A DNA stretch of 64,000 nucleotides. Source: Bolinopsis microptera (taxonomy: Eukaryota; Ctenophora; Tentaculata; Lobata; Bolinopsidae). The stretch lies in the NCBI RefSeq assembly GCF_026151205.1, contig NC_087082.1, forward strand, positions 8,998,901 through 9,062,900. Direction: 5' to 3'. The notes below the pieces were generated by a model, which saw nothing but the letters and a program-made list of their open reading frames with translations, had not been told where the DNA came from and ran no database searches. Shown one piece after another: positions 8,964-22,047 of the stretch (within the stretch, counting starts at the first letter, position 1; each line of letters begins with the position of its first letter). A program made the position numbers and the translations under genes.

Positions 8964-10040
8964 AGTTCATTATGGCTCCATATTCTTTTAGTATCAACAG
9001 GCTTTTGAGGTTGTCAGAGAGGTTGGACCTGAGTTGATGGTAGTAGGGGCACTCAGTTAAGACGTGGTCTTCGGTTTCTAGAATAGGAGTTTCAAAGAAG
9101 GGGTAGGGAGCTCTTCTAAAAAACGTATGACATCCGTTTCTGAGGAGCAGCAGAAGCGACACGTTTTAAGAGCTGTGTTGAGTTGATCTTTGTTGTAGCG
9201 ACCTTTTTCTATCCTAAGATCGTGACTGCTACATCGGAGTTTAGCAATATTGACCCTTTTAAGCCAGCAGGGGAGCTGCAGTTTTTCACTGATTACTCGC
9301 TAGAAGTAGGGGAGAATTTTAACTCTATGCCATGCAGGTAAAAATGGGTAAAACCCATTATCTAATTTAAGTTCAGAGATATGGTTTTATAAGTTTCTGT
9401 TATGATCGTCAACTTTGATCATAGTAAGAGTCTCTGAGTTTTTGATTCGTAGGATTTTTGCCGTAACTTTTGGACAGTCTGTTCAACTCCCGCTTGCCAT
9501 TTATGCAAAATTTATGCTACTGACATCAAACCACGGAGCTTTGAGCTTTATCCTTTGTCTCCTTTTTCTTTTTCCGCCCGCTATTTTCCTATCTGGCTTG
9601 TTCCTCGGACCTTTTGTCGGAAGAATTACATCGGCAATGTCTTGGAAGATAGATACGATCAGTTCTTCATTAACTTTAGGACACAAAATTTGTTTTTTGT
9701 CTGTGCACTGGGTTTCCGCGATTCGGGATACTTTCTGAAAAATTCTGGCGAATCCTGGATCGCATGAAACTGAAATTAAAGTTTCTCGTCCTCATTGAGT
9801 CATTTATTAATCCAATTTGTATTTTTTAGGTGCGTCTTCTAGTGTTTCAAGTTGATCAGCTGCGTCAACCAAGTTGTGTTTGTGCTTTGTTTTGCAGATG
9901 CACGGCTTGTGGTCAGAGAATTTGTTAAGATTCTGCACTTGGCATGACAGCACTAATTCCAACAATTTAGGTGTGACTGCCATATTATAGTCAACTACAG
10001 TTGACAGAGGTATATTCCCCAAAAATGTCTCACAGTGTAT
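8880..10040 (-). pseudogene. Decayed LINE: endonuclease end, linker and C-terminal domain, RT missing
   Basis: Read from right to left on the minus strand. About 10022-9807 resembles the end of an APE-type endonuclease (TVVDYNM followed by FSDHKP). About 9760-9500 gives the linker between endonuclease and RT, with KAPWFDVSS. About 9375-8911 gives the LINE C-terminal region: PFLPAWHRVKILPYF, KLRCSSHDLRIEKGRY, and after a frameshift a zinc-binding-like ETEDHVLTECPYY. The reverse transcriptase core is absent and there are several stops and frameshifts. The clade is not resolved; the C-terminal motif occurs in many animal non-LTR elements. Confidence 0.75.
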
Positions 10041-10181
10041 TACCGTTTCGGTTTAGCAGCGATAGTCGATTACAAGCGAGGAAATCTAACAAAATTATAT
10101 TTATATCAAATGTGGTCAATATACAGCTTAGAGTACGCTATAATATAGAATATAGATCTATAAAACGGAGTACGAGTTAAA

Positions 10182-10555
10182 CGGCTTAGTGGCTCAGTTG
10201 GTTAATCCGCCTGGTATTGCTTGAGGTACCAGGTTCGATTCCCGACTCTGTCACTAGCCGTGGGGTGAGCGTCGTCGACGCTCAGCTAAGGATCCTGAGT
10301 GGTCTATGCAGCCCCCCGGTCCACTCAGCCAAATACTCGAGAAATCGGGTGTGAGGGTTAAATGAGGAGCTGCCCATTGCAGCAAAGTCTCGGGCGAAGA
10401 AAGTATGGTACACACTACCTTAACCGTCACTGGCCTAATGTATAATTGAATCCTTCGGCTTCCTGTAATTGGCTGGTTACACACTTGTGTAACAATGTGG
10501 CTGTTGGAATGTCCGAAGTAAAATAAGTGTTGAGATTTTTAAAAAAAATAAAAGC
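10182..10555 (+). mobile_element. tRNA-derived SINE
   Basis: The head looks like a tRNA. It has an A box TGGCTCAGTTGG (10190-10201) and a perfect B box GGTTCGATTCC (10232-10242), 30 bases apart, as for an internal RNA polymerase III promoter. The sequence after the B box does not simply end as a tRNA gene. It continues for about 300 bp of non-coding body and ends in an A-rich tail (AAAAAAAATAAAAG near 10540). A single further copy was not found in the window, so the family assignment is inferred from structure alone. Confidence 0.65.
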
Positions 10556-10624
10556 CCCTCGTTTCTCTGCAACATCTCTCTCATTGTGCTAACTTTAAAG
10601 TAACTTTACAACATCATATTCCAT

Positions 10625-10842
10625 ATTTGACCAAAACCCAATTGTATTTGCAGACTACATGTTATAAATCGAAACTTGTTACAATTCGTAAGCCGTGAAT
10701 GAATGGGAAAAGCGAGCGACCGATTTCATTCTCGGTATCATTTTGCATTTGATTACGGTCATTCAAATTGATATCATTGTCTTTTGTTTGGCAAAGAGAG
10801 ACACTGGCAGCAGTCTACCCATGATTGTGGGTTTTGGTTAAA
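10625..10842. mobile_element. MITE copy 1, degraded left end
   Basis: Same family as 49607-49845. Both begin TTTGACCAAAACCCA and end GGGTTTTGGT(T/C)AAA. They share an internal core containing CGTAAGCCGTGA, GCGAGCGACCGATTTCATTC and GAGAGACACTGGCAGC. The left terminal repeat of this copy is altered after the first 15 bases. It lies just upstream of the gene at 11087. Confidence 0.8.
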
Positions 10843-11086
10843 TTTAATTATCCAGCAAAACATTTAACATTTATCTCTTTTTCCACTTTTACTGTCAACA
10901 TTTTTCAGTGAGCTTCATCATGCAGGTACTGTGAACAAGAAACTAACAAAAGCCTTCTTTAAAAAACTTAATTTATAACTTAGCACTAACTTATTATAAT
11001 TTATATAACCTATATCACTTAACGTAAATTATTACTTAACTTATACTTTATCAATTTTAATAACTTACAGTTATTAATATTTACAG

Positions 11087-14000
11087 GGCTCCACTCTGCA
11101 AAGGGGGACTGCTGAACGGCTGGTCCTTCAAAGCGAAGGTGTACATGATGAACGAACCTTGGGATTCTGCAGAGATAGGAGATGCCAACTGGCTCCATAT
11201 CCAAGTCTCTAATGGGTGAGTTGTATAAAAGTTGTGTGCGGATTTCATCCATACATCTGGCATACGTGGTATACCTGCATTCTTCTAGCGTTCTACTCAT
11301 CATTTGAGTAGTATGCAAGTATGTCCCTGTGTGTATTAATCAAGTTTATGCTGTTTATATTCAAGTACGATATTCCGTAAGAATGAAACTTGATACCGAT
11401 TGATAAACAAGAATACCAACATGCTTCCTTCTCAGGCCCAACTTTACAAAGATCGTCCGAGATAACGCACAGGAAGCTAAAAAAGCCGGTTTTGACCCGA
11501 AACCTGATACTTCTCCGTTCACTTACAACAGTGCAACATGTAAGCCAACCTGTAACATACCACGTAACATGTAACATGTGACAGTTTTATAATATCGTAG
11601 CTGATTTGTAGTACAGTAATAAAATCCCTGTTTTTTCGCGAGTTTGGCGGGAATTCCACTACGCTAGATCGGGGAGCGATCAATTTTACAGTAATACATA
11701 TGATGCTCAAATTATGTTCACTTTAGAGGCCAGTGTTTTCATTGTTGATTTATTATCAATTCGAGTCCAAGATTACGACACATCAACAAAATAACATTCT
11801 AAGGTAATTTGAAAGATTTCGGACAAAACTAGTTTTTAAGAATTTCAACAGCTTTAAATAGTCATTGTTTACTTTTTATAACAAATTATTTTGCCATACA
11901 GGAAATTTGCACAAAATTATCAGTATCAAATTTCTTTATGCTGAGCAGTGAGCAGACACTTTTCTGTAATCGACAAGCCCGCTTTTGATTTCTAGATAAA
12001 ACAGACGCGGAACTAAGATGTCATTTTATATATCAGGTCATATAAGACATAATGCCATTAGCAATTTGGTAACGGATCATATTCATAGATGAATTTTGGT
12101 TTTTGACAATTTTACAATTCAATGGACACACTAGTTAGAGGCACCTGTTTTATATCAGACAGGTGTGTGCTATACAAACATTGTACATCTAAAATAACAA
12201 GTATAAAACCATAATACCATCATATTACAACTTTACAATAAGAATTATATATGACAGGGGGTTCGGACGACATATACATACAGATAACAGCAAGTCATGG
12301 GACCCCGACCTTCCAATACGGTTTGGAACTGGCAGCCAACGAGGCTCAGTTTAATCTTAACATCCCCGACGGCATGGACAGGTAATTACTGATTAAATAC
12401 AAGACTAATTACCGTAGTTACTAATTAACAACAAGACTAATTAATTATCATAATTTGTCTTTTTCAATCAGTATTGACGAGTGACGACGTTTTGCAAACT
12501 TTGAAAAATTTCAAAACCTGAAGATGTTTTGTTCATTTTGTTGATATAATGAACTGCTCTTCTTGGCAATTGTACAACTGATTCCCTTTTCAGTGCGGAG
12601 ATAGTCTCGGAGAGCGCTGCTACTAGAGGGTGTGGTATTCAGACCCTGGAACAGGTTGCTATCCCCCTCACCGCCCAACTTACCTCAGGTTAGCTAACTC
12701 CTTATATAGAATAGTACTAGGGGCGCTGCATTTGTTGCAACGAAAGAAGAGAAGTAGACTTTGTTAATGCAGCCTTTAACTTAATTGAACTAAAGCTGTA
12801 CATGTTTAAAAGCTCAAAGGTCCAAATTAACCTTTAGTTTACTATAACTCCCAACTTTAAAACCTAATCACCAGGAGACACCGGTCAGTACAAGATCCCC
12901 TTCTGTTTCGAGGACACCTACGACCAGAGATCCCTGTCCCTGACCACCCTGGTCCCTGAAACAGTACAGGAGGCTCCAGGTGGTGTTGCGTCCTTCCTCT
13001 GCACTGACACCATGATGAACAATGATATATGCTACAGAGCTGTGGTGAGGAGTGATTGGCTTGATTCAATTTTTAGATTGATTGAGACTATCAACTGGAT
13101 ACTTGATAATATGTTCAGAGCATTGTTTGGAATGCAGACTGAAGGTGACCAATTTCAGGTCACAAACCGTGGTACGATGTTCTACGACTCCTCCGGTGCT
13201 AAAGTGAACGCAGTTATTCCAACCATCCCTAAAGCAGAGTACGGACCTGTCTACCTGCTTGTCCTTGCTCAGGGTATGATTCATGATATTATTTTAAGTA
13301 TTTTAGGGTATTTCAGCTTTTCAGGGTACACTAAAAAACTAAAATCTGTTGAAGATCATGTTTTAGAATTATAAAAATGTTTTTAAAATTTTATCTCAGC
13401 CTTCAGATTTGCAGGTAAAATTAACACAAAACATCGCAGGTAACTATCACGACAAGGTTGAGTTCACCATCACAACCAAGCTGAGAAATCCATCTGGAGA
13501 CGAACTTAAACTTAGCGGTAACTAAACTTTTTTAATCGAAACTATTACGCAATAATATTCAAAATTGAATACATAATCTTGAATCTTGTAAAACTCGGAC
13601 CCTAAAATATTAATTCCTCCGTGCGTACCAGTTCAAATAAATCCTTACAAGTATAAATACAAGCAACCTCAACTAAATCTGCAGCTAGACTGCACCTGCA
13701 AAATTCGGTACAAATCGACCTCCTACAGCTGGAGCACATTAATTAGCACATTAATTAGCACATTAATTAGCACATTAATTGGCTCATTAATTAGCACATT
13801 AATTAGCAAATTAATTAGCACATTAATTAGCACATTAATTAGCATATTAATTAGCACATTAATTAGCACATTAATTAGCACATTAATTAGCACATGATTA
13901 ATTTGACTCCTACAGACTCCTATGGCTAAATGTTAATTGGTTTTGGCGAGTCAAACATTAAACGTCAAATCAAGGCTTTAAACTTTCCCTCTCGTCTGTT

Positions 14001-14686
14001 CCTCGCAGTTCAGTTGTCGTATTTCCAATTTAGGTGCAGTTGTGATATGACCTTGTAGTGGTTTCAGTTGTCGTTTTGGGATTTAAGCTGATTGGTCACC
14101 CAATTAAGCTGATTGGGTGCCTGTTAACTGCGTGGGAACTAGGTTCAATTGGGTTCAGTTGTCGGTCACCCGAAAAACAGAACATTTTCACAGGCCTAGC
14201 ACTTATTAATATTATTCGGCAAGTAGTTGTCCGAAATTACGATACATACAATTACAGGCCGCATAATCATACGTAGTACGTACTACTAGATCCTGGTGGA
14301 ACTATAACTTGATCCATCATATCACGAAAGGCCCTGACTAAACCCGCCTTGTATGGTACGAAAAGAAATATTAAACTTAACGTCAATTCCACGCGGCTAA
14401 TATGTGGTTGCTCAGATTAAGTTTGCTCATATGAAATATATATATGATTTTGACAAGATCAAGAAATTAAATTTATAGTTTCACTAAATTTTGCTCAAAC
14501 TACTTGCTTTTTGAGAAGACTTCAACTTATAAATTTAACCTTCCTTTTTATTCAACTAAACTGTTCCCAGGCCACTCTGAGAAGGACTTACACAGTGTGT
14601 TGACCTACCTGAAGAGCAGCTACCAGAACAAACCTGCTCCTCTTGATCACGCATTTCAGCCTGAAGAAATGAAAGAGGAGCTGTAA
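11087..14686 (+). CDS. Multi-exon protein of unknown function (5' exon missing)
   Basis: Eight exons with canonical GT-AG borders keep one open frame: 11087-11215, 11436-11539, 12258-12381, 12594-12688, 12875-13044, 13159-13273, 13407-13517, 14571-14686 (TAA). Together they give about 320 residues. The first listed exon starts in phase 2, so at least one upstream exon with the start codon is missing; ATG-CAG before a donor at 10920 does not fit the phase. The protein has paired cysteines (GCGIQ, PFCFED, FLCTDT, DICYRA) and beta-strand-like alternation such as IYIQITASHG and VEFTITTKL. That looks like an extracellular beta-rich fold. I recognise no family. The last intron holds a 12-bp tandem repeat. 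Confidence 0.7.
13734..13895. repeat. 12-bp tandem repeat, about 13-14 units, in an intron
   Basis: Unit GCACATTAATTA with a few substitutions (GCTC, GCAAAT, GCATAT). It lies inside the last intron of the 11-14.7 kb gene. Each unit contains the self-complementary ATTAAT. Confidence 0.95.
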
Positions 14687-17600
14687 GAGAAGATCAGAAG
14701 AAGGAGAAAAAGGAGCTGTTGAAGGATCAGCTCAAACAGGAGCTGTAAATCATTTGTCATTGAGTGTTACTGAGTGTTATATACATTAGTTTAGCGCTTT
14801 TTGTTAAACTTAGAGATGATTACTGGGCGGCGCTCTGCCTGTCACTCCGCCATCACTTGGATCGTTTATCAAGCTTAAGCCAATAAGCCTGAGGTCCCTA
14901 GGTAAATAGATATGGATTCTGGTGGTTTGATAAGGAAGTTGCTGTCACGTGCCAACAAAATATGCCTCACCTCCCCACTAGAATCCACATCTATAAGTAA
15001 TATTTATATTGTTTGTCATATTGAGACTTTTACTTTCGTTCTTTACCCAGGGAATTTCTTTTCTTTTTTTATTAATAAGTTAATAGTTTACGATTTTAGT
15101 TTTGTAGGCATAATCATTGTTATTGTACTGCATTTGTTTTACAATTTTTTTGAATTCTTTGTCATTATTTATATACTTAGTTGCTATCAAATACGATAGT
15201 GTAATAAGGGTGTTAAAAGGGTGCTTGATGTTCAGCTCGACAAATTACCGTAGGCCCTAAAATTACTCCTCCAGATCCAGTCTTACCCTATAGTTCAATT
15301 GGACATAACTCATTTGATTTTGGACTTGATTTTGAGTATTTTTGGACCACATTGCAATGATATGAAGAATGATTTGGTATATCACTATTTTTGAGTGGAC
15401 AATTTTTGAGAAAATGAGAAATCCATGCTGAATTTCTTAGATTCAAAATATTGGAATCTATCAGAATTTTCAGTGCAGTCCGGTTTATTTAGTCCCAGGA
15501 GCTACTCATAAAAAATTTTGGTGTATCTTTTTATGTTTTATTTTTAATCGGGTTGTGGCCGATCAAGAACAAACTTGTCATACTATCAAGATATAATTAT
15601 AATTAACATATTATGATTAAGTTTTCTTTGGATCTAATATAGAATATTTGACGCTTGATCAGACCGCTTTTAAAAGCAATGAAACTAACATCTTTCCGCA
15701 TTATATAATGGTTTAGAACATAGATTGTTGGAAATAATTAAGTTAAACTACGTGACTGTCATAGCCTACGAAATGCATAAAACGAATCTGTCTTCACTAT
15801 TAAAGTCAGCGGTAGTCTAATAACAAGAATAATAAATGCAACACTAAAAACATTTATTGATTTTTCAGTCACGCATTGTGTACTCATATAATATTATTAT
15901 ATCCTTTGCTATTGACAAAATGTAATAAATATTAATTCACCTAGACATAAAAATTCCGTTTCGTAGTTCAAGTTGGTTGGTCATTCAGTACGACTTATTA
16001 ATGAGACAGCCGCATGTTTTCATTTATCATTAAGTTAAACCGGGTTCAAGATATTTCAATTTAATACTAATATCTATCAGGATTGCAACCAATTTTTCGA
16101 TTGATTTAATTTGATTGAAAAGAGATCAACATTATTATTTATTATGGACTTAGGGGTAAAACAATTTATACCTTTGTAACAGGGAACATTATAATTCAGC
16201 ATGTTTCATGTAAAGGGCAAAAATGTGTATAATTTGGGGTTTTACTCTTTTACTGTACCGCTGAAATACAATAGTCACGTATACCGATTATTGACGCCTC
16301 AAAGTTTGTGAGAGGATTACATCTTTGTGCAATTTTTCCTGCTTTCAAACTCTGAGCATGTCCTCCTTATTGCTATCATAAGTGTGGTATTACAGATTAA
16401 TGTTAAAGTTTTAGAGTTGTGACCCGATCCAATTTATCAAATCAAATTTAGGACCCTGTCCGTCTTAAAATCTAAAAATAGATTCATAAAGTTTGTACAA
16501 CTACAAGCAGCGAGACGTGTATTGATTCAATCACCATTCATCATTTACCGATAATGTCTGTAACTTTTTCATATAATTTGATGATTCCCAGGATCGATGC
16601 AACATTATAAGATTCCACAAATGACATCAACAAAAGACAATTCTCAAATCAATAATATCATGTAATTGGAGCACTATTTTGCTCCTCTGTATCCCCGATG
16701 GTGGTATTCCAGCTCTAACGACAACGCTTGCTCACCAACCTGACCCTGAACTCCCGCTCTGCGATGCCTGCCAATACCCAGGTAAAAATGAAAACATTAA
16801 CTAGGGGGCATCACATCAGCTTGAAAATTCACAGATAAACACGGTAAAACTTCTTCATTGGGTTTATTTTTCGTTCTGCTGCTCTTGTTTTCTTTCTAAT
16901 AAAACGTTCATCACACTAAATTGAACTCTTTAAGGTGAGTGTGTAAAATGTGGTCGCGCACACAGTTAAAAACAAATTTAATATTCTGGGTATCAGTCGC
17001 GCATGTAAAGTGGGAATATATAGGCTTTGGTGTTTGGTCTTCTGAAGTTGTGTCTGCTGAGTTATCTCTGAACATCTGAAAGGAATGAATGGTTTTAGAA
17101 TACCTTAACCGTGTACGGTAAGATCCGCGAATTTTGGGGTAGGAAATAACTTAATATTTAGTTAAATATTCAGTTGTGCATTGTTGGTCAATGTGCAATG
17201 GCACATTAAAGCCTGAGTAAATTGGAATTCTTGCAGTATCTGGGTTGATCCAAGCATCACGAGTTGACACGTACTTGCACTTTCTTTTTATTATAATGTA
17301 AAATTAGAGCACTTATCTGACTTTATAATCACTCAACCGGAAAGCTATAGTTTTTATTAACGTGACGATTTATGAGAAATCAAAATTCGTAATTTGTAAA
17401 GAGTCTGTTAGCTCTTTAGAAGTTTGTTTGTCTGCATACAGGTCAAGGAGTGTCCTTTGCGTCTACCATAAATATAAGCTTATTTATCTGGAATTACTGG
17501 ATTTCTGGACGGTCTGTGCTATTAAAGTAAGTTAAAGTAAGTTAAAGAAACTTTATGGGTTTTCACTCCTTCACACATGACGCCGACAAGCTGTTCTCGG

Positions 17601-20008
17601 AATTTATAAATTTACGAGCCAGAATGTTAACACCTTTTTACGAAAATTCCATCCAGAATAAAATCATCTAAATATTTTTCAGTTGTTGCCTTTTTCCAAG
17701 GCACATGATGAGATATTAAATCAAAACTGGAATCTGTAAAGATAAAATAGTATAACTATAGTGACACAAAAATCAAACCTGCAGGACGAAGTCTCTAGCT
17801 TCCATTGCGCTGTATATGTCTCCGGTATATTGGGGGAAATAGTCTGTTATCCGAGAGAATCGAATCTGACAAAATGGAATACGATTGAATAACAGCTTTC
17901 AATATTCAGTATTTTGCAGTCGAATAGTATTAGTACCGCCCAAAAACTCAGGAACCATTTTCGGGGTTTTTGTTTAATTCCTGGTCGGAAAGTAGTCTGT
18001 TATTTTCTGGGGAATTTAATCACAATCTGACGAAGTCAATTGGTTTATTAGATTGGTTAAAAATCCCGTTGATGGTCTCGAAGAAACCTTCGCGTTCATT
18101 CATTCAACATTTAACCTTATCTGATAAAAAATGGCCAGCGGCCACATCTTTTCAGGAAACAGATTAGGTAACATCCAATTAACATTTTCTAACGGTATGA
18201 AATTAGAAAGATAAGTGCTTCATCGCTGATCGCTCTGTAATTTTTTCAATAATACCTCAAGATATGTCGTTTTCATGTCTACATGAATCATGATTACCAT
18301 CAATCTTAAGATTCTCCATACGTTTATTTTGGGGCGACCATGTGGCTGCATACCATCATTACTAACCAGTCAATTTTATATCAATTTCGTATCAGCTAAC
18401 GCTCAACACAGGTACGAATGAGTAATATTGTAAAATTTATGTACACGAAAAATTATAGTTTTAAACTGATTACAACACTATAAATCTATTACATTATTGA
18501 GTATTGTGTAACGCGATGAAAATATTTTAAGCGGGTAATATCGTGTCCAAACTCAGGATACATAACATGAAGACTTTGTTGTAACTTTGTATGAAAAGAA
18601 TTATTAACTACCAGAAGTAGAACTATAATTCAAATAATACTCCTTTACAAATATTTCTTGCAAAGTTTATGATATTTATAGTTATTATATCATCTCACCA
18701 TCTATGAGAATATGATCATGTAAAGGAGAAAGAATGCCGGTAACTTGGCAGCAGCTTGGAATACAAGTTTTTTCTAATATTAAATCATGCCCCAAAAATA
18801 TTCCTAAAATGTTTAATGATTGTTTTTATCGATGATTGGGTATTGAATCATAGTGTTGCAAAAGTGAACCATCGTGATCTCAACATCATCCGAAGTCCTG
18901 AGTCTCCCTTGATTAGAAATGGCACATATCATGGTAGCTAGAAGGTCATTGCATAAAGCACTCGATATCCCTGCAGGAGTGTGTCGGATATACCGTTACA
19001 CATTCTACTGAGTCTACACCCAGCATACTAAACGTATGATATCTCGGTATTTGGGTGTAAACTCCAGCAGAAACGTTCCTGCAATCCAGCCCTGACTTGT
19101 AGTTGTACGTCTAATTCAATCTTTATTGCAAAAAATCTAAAAAGAGTGCACTCGTACGACCCCCCTAAACGATGACTCGTAAGTCATTGCATGGTAGTGT
19201 AGTAAGAGGACACAAGGAAAACATGTTTGTCTAGCCAATTTTTAATTAGTCCTAATGAAAATTCCGGGGAAAATTCAATTTGATGTGATCGTCCGTATGA
19301 GATGATATTCTACTAGGAAATTTTTGAAGTCGTAAAATAAGCACGCTTCCATAGAAACCAACATTAGTTCCTGATATCCGCCCCTCCATTCACCTTCCAG
19401 ACAATGAACGCCTATTTTAAAATGCTATCAATAAAAAAAATAAAAGTCCCCTGTGATCATGTTATAAACAGGTATAAGACAATACAAATGAAATATATAA
19501 ATACAATTCACTCAAAATATAATATTATAGGATTTAAATTGAATAACATACTATCGATTATCAGAAGAACTGTTCTCATTTAAGTTCATAAGTCTATCAG
19601 ACGTCAAACAGACAGTTTAATAAAAGTACAACATCAAAATTCTCAGTTCGTCACAATTAACGATTTCATATCATTCGGCAGCCTAGAGTCTGAAAATGGT
19701 CTAAGATGTTTGCCATGTATAATACAGTGCATACCTGATTTTTTTCGAGATTTCAAACCGAAGAAATGTTTAAGTTACCTAGAAAATCTTAACAAAGTAA
19801 CGCAATAATTCAGTGAACGAAATTCATCCGCTGCATGGCCAATTTTCAGCTCATTTCGACACCGGCTTTGAATCCTTTATCTTAATTCTTCAAATACAGG
19901 CTAATAAACCTCAAAAGGTCAATAAATTCACGACAAAAATTCAATTTCAATTTCAGCTAGACAGTTTAAATTTAAAACCTAAAAAGCTAAAGAGTCTTCA
20001 ACATCTCC
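14687..20008. other. Intergenic, no supported gene
   Basis: AT-rich sequence between convergently arranged genes. Around 14817-14900 a short block (TACTGGGC, CGCTC, CCTGTCA, TCCGCC) resembles a part of the MITE at 59080-59591. About 14905-15003 forms a small inverted repeat (TAGATATGGATTCT / AGAATCCACATCTA). A hairpin (CTACACCCA / TGGGTGTAAAC) lies at 19009-19064. A splice-donor-like CAG-GTAAAA after a coding-looking stretch at 16730-16783 could be a lone exon, but no frame was convincing. Confidence 0.5.
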
Positions 20009-21169
20009 TCAAGCATCACACTGTCCGTTGCAGGTCCTATCCATTAAACTTCCACGTTCCATACCGTCGCCCACCAAAAAGGAGCTGTCACATGACATCC
20101 GTTGGAACGAGAAATATTGGACATCTTCGTAATGGGTTCTGCAGCCCCTTCCCAGCTTTCTCTCGTAGAATGACTCTCCTCCCACTGAGAGCCTGATCAC
20201 TCCGCCCTTCATAGAAAAGTTCCACTCGTTGTAGTCACCCTTTAGAATACTCTTCATTCGTGGAGATCTGCAGAATATGCATCCCTCCAGGAAAATCGCT
20301 TTGAGGTTCCACTTGAAGTACCCAATATTCTTACCTTCACCGTTGTAGAGCTTGATGTAGTTGAAGTCCTTCCTGTTCAGCACAGAGTTGACGGTGATGC
20401 CAGTGTCAGCATTGGTGAGATCGTACTTTACAGCACACTCCAGCTTAGAGCAGTACCCACATTCCCTGGTCCAGCAGTTGCAGGTAGGGTTGATGTCTCC
20501 GACAGGCATGGGGGTGGTGGTTGGTGGGAGTGTTGTCGCCGTTGTGGGCTCGGGTGACGTTATTCGTAAATCCTCTGGCCCGTCTGTTGGTGGTTCCTGC
20601 TCTTCAGGTTGGGGAGCTGCCCTGTAGTAGAAACCTGCCATGTTGGTGAACCTCAGCTTTTCTATATTCAGACTACCCATGTTCTTGCAAGATGGATTCC
20701 TGGCACGAGCGAAGTCAACCTCATACTGTACCGTGTCGAAGCAAGTCAGGACGGCTCCTCCTTTTGAGAAATTCCAGGACCAGATCTGCTCAAATTCTCC
20801 ATTACAAGGCTCGGACCGGTAACGGGAGTAGGGAGCTTGACATCCGAACAGGATCACATCGGTTCCTGCTACGTAGGGTATGGTGTTCCAGACAAACTGA
20901 CCTATCCTTCTACCGTCAACCATGTAGTGGACAAGCATGGACGTTGACTTGTCGACTACGGTGTTGTTAGCATAAATAGGGTCTCCACCGTGCTCTGGCA
21001 CATTCGACCTGAACGACTTAATCTGCAGAGTGTATTTGTTCAAAGGAAATTTCACTATTTCTACACCTCGGTCGATTTTCTTCCACTCAGTGAGGGAGGG
21101 GTCAATCTCAGCTGACAGAACGGCTGCTGCCAGCGCAGCAAGTGCTAATAGGCGATACATCGTGAACAT
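20009..21169 (-). CDS. Secreted protein with two related domains, intronless, unknown family
   Basis: The frame is open from 21331, but the likely start is the ATG at 21169 or the one at 21160. Those are directly followed by a hydrophobic signal peptide (YRLLALAALAAAVLSA). The mature protein of about 365 residues has two related halves joined by a Thr/Pro-rich linker (TTATTLPPTTTPMP). Matching features are RIGQFVWN with NIGYFKWN, VILFGCQAP with IFLEGCIFCRSP, WSWNFSKGG with EWNFSMKGG, and a final C with FTNM or SFQRM. Cysteines are plentiful, especially in CNCWTRECGYCSKLEC. It is therefore probably extracellular and disulphide-bonded. No intron is needed, unlike the neighbouring genes. I do not recognise the domain. 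Confidence 0.8.
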   Translation of the reverse strand: MFTMYRLLALAALAAAVLSAEIDPSLTEWKKIDRGVEIVKFPLNKYTLQIKSFRSNVPEHGGDPIYANNTVVDKSTSMLVHYMVDGRRIGQFVWNTIPYVAGTDVILFGCQAPYSRYRSEPCNGEFEQIWSWNFSKGGAVLTCFDTVQYEVDFARARNPSCKNMGSLNIEKLRFTNMAGFYYRAAPQPEEQEPPTDGPEDLRITSPEPTTATTLPPTTTPMPVGDINPTCNCWTRECGYCSKLECAVKYDLTNADTGITVNSVLNRKDFNYIKLYNGEGKNIGYFKWNLKAIFLEGCIFCRSPRMKSILKGDYNEWNFSMKGGVIRLSVGGESFYERKLGRGCRTHYEDVQYFSFQRMSCDSSFLVGDGMERGSLMDRTCNGQCDA

Positions 21170-22047
21170 AGCCTGAGAGAAGTGATCATGAGTTTTTAAA
21201 GCTCGATTTGATGACCGATTGATTAAGTTTAATTGCCTCTGAATACTTGAATAGACACAAGTGATGGTTTTTGGTATAAATTGAGTCCCGCGCATCGCAC
21301 GTTTATTGTTAAAGGAGACTAATGGGTTCAATGGGCGTATCTTAATGACCGATTGATTAAATATCTAATTGTATCTGAATGAAAATTGAACATAATAATA
21401 TTTTTGGCTCCAATCCATTTCTGTTTAAATTGTAAAACAATGGAAAGTGAAAATAAAAATGGACAATATGGTTCAAAAATATTGGTCGAGAAACATGACC
21501 CTAGATAATGGCAAATAACAACGAAGGCCAGACAACATTCTTACTGCATAATACCTAATGATGGTGAGTAAATAAAATATGAAATAAAGAATATCTTATA
21601 TTTATTAGAAATCCGAAGCAATAATTAGTTAATACAAGCGGCGTGTTAAACAAAGCAACAACAAAAATAAAAAGAACCAGACAGACTGCATATAAAATAA
21701 AAATATTATGTACGTATGAATTTGAGCCTTCATAATTAGATAAAATTTCAACACCGCAGTTTAACTCAACATATAGAAACACGTACTGATGATAATACAG
21801 CTTCGAATATCACAGCTATTCTTATTTGAAGGGGTTAACCGAATTACTGGTCTCAGGAGATAGGTATATCGCTAACTACACATCAACTGCCAACAAGAAG
21901 ATTAAAAATAAAAAATAATCTCAAACTATAACACCTATACCAAGTTACGCCTTGACTAAGCTCTACACTGTATCGATTGAGTTTCAGCAACTTAGCAAAC
22001 CTTTTAAAGACTAAGTAAAGGAGTGCTATAATATTTGATTACATGCC

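Noticed and set aside
9415-9767. Plus-strand ORFs of 70-107 codons
   Set aside because: They are antisense shadows of the decayed LINE linker on the minus strand.
10182-10260. Functional tRNA gene
   Set aside because: A and B boxes are good, but acceptor-stem pairing is not convincing and the sequence continues into a SINE-like body with an A-rich tail.
16690-16785. Exon before a GTAAAA donor
   Set aside because: The codon-rich look spans three frames, two of which have stops after the acceptor. No neighbouring exon fits.
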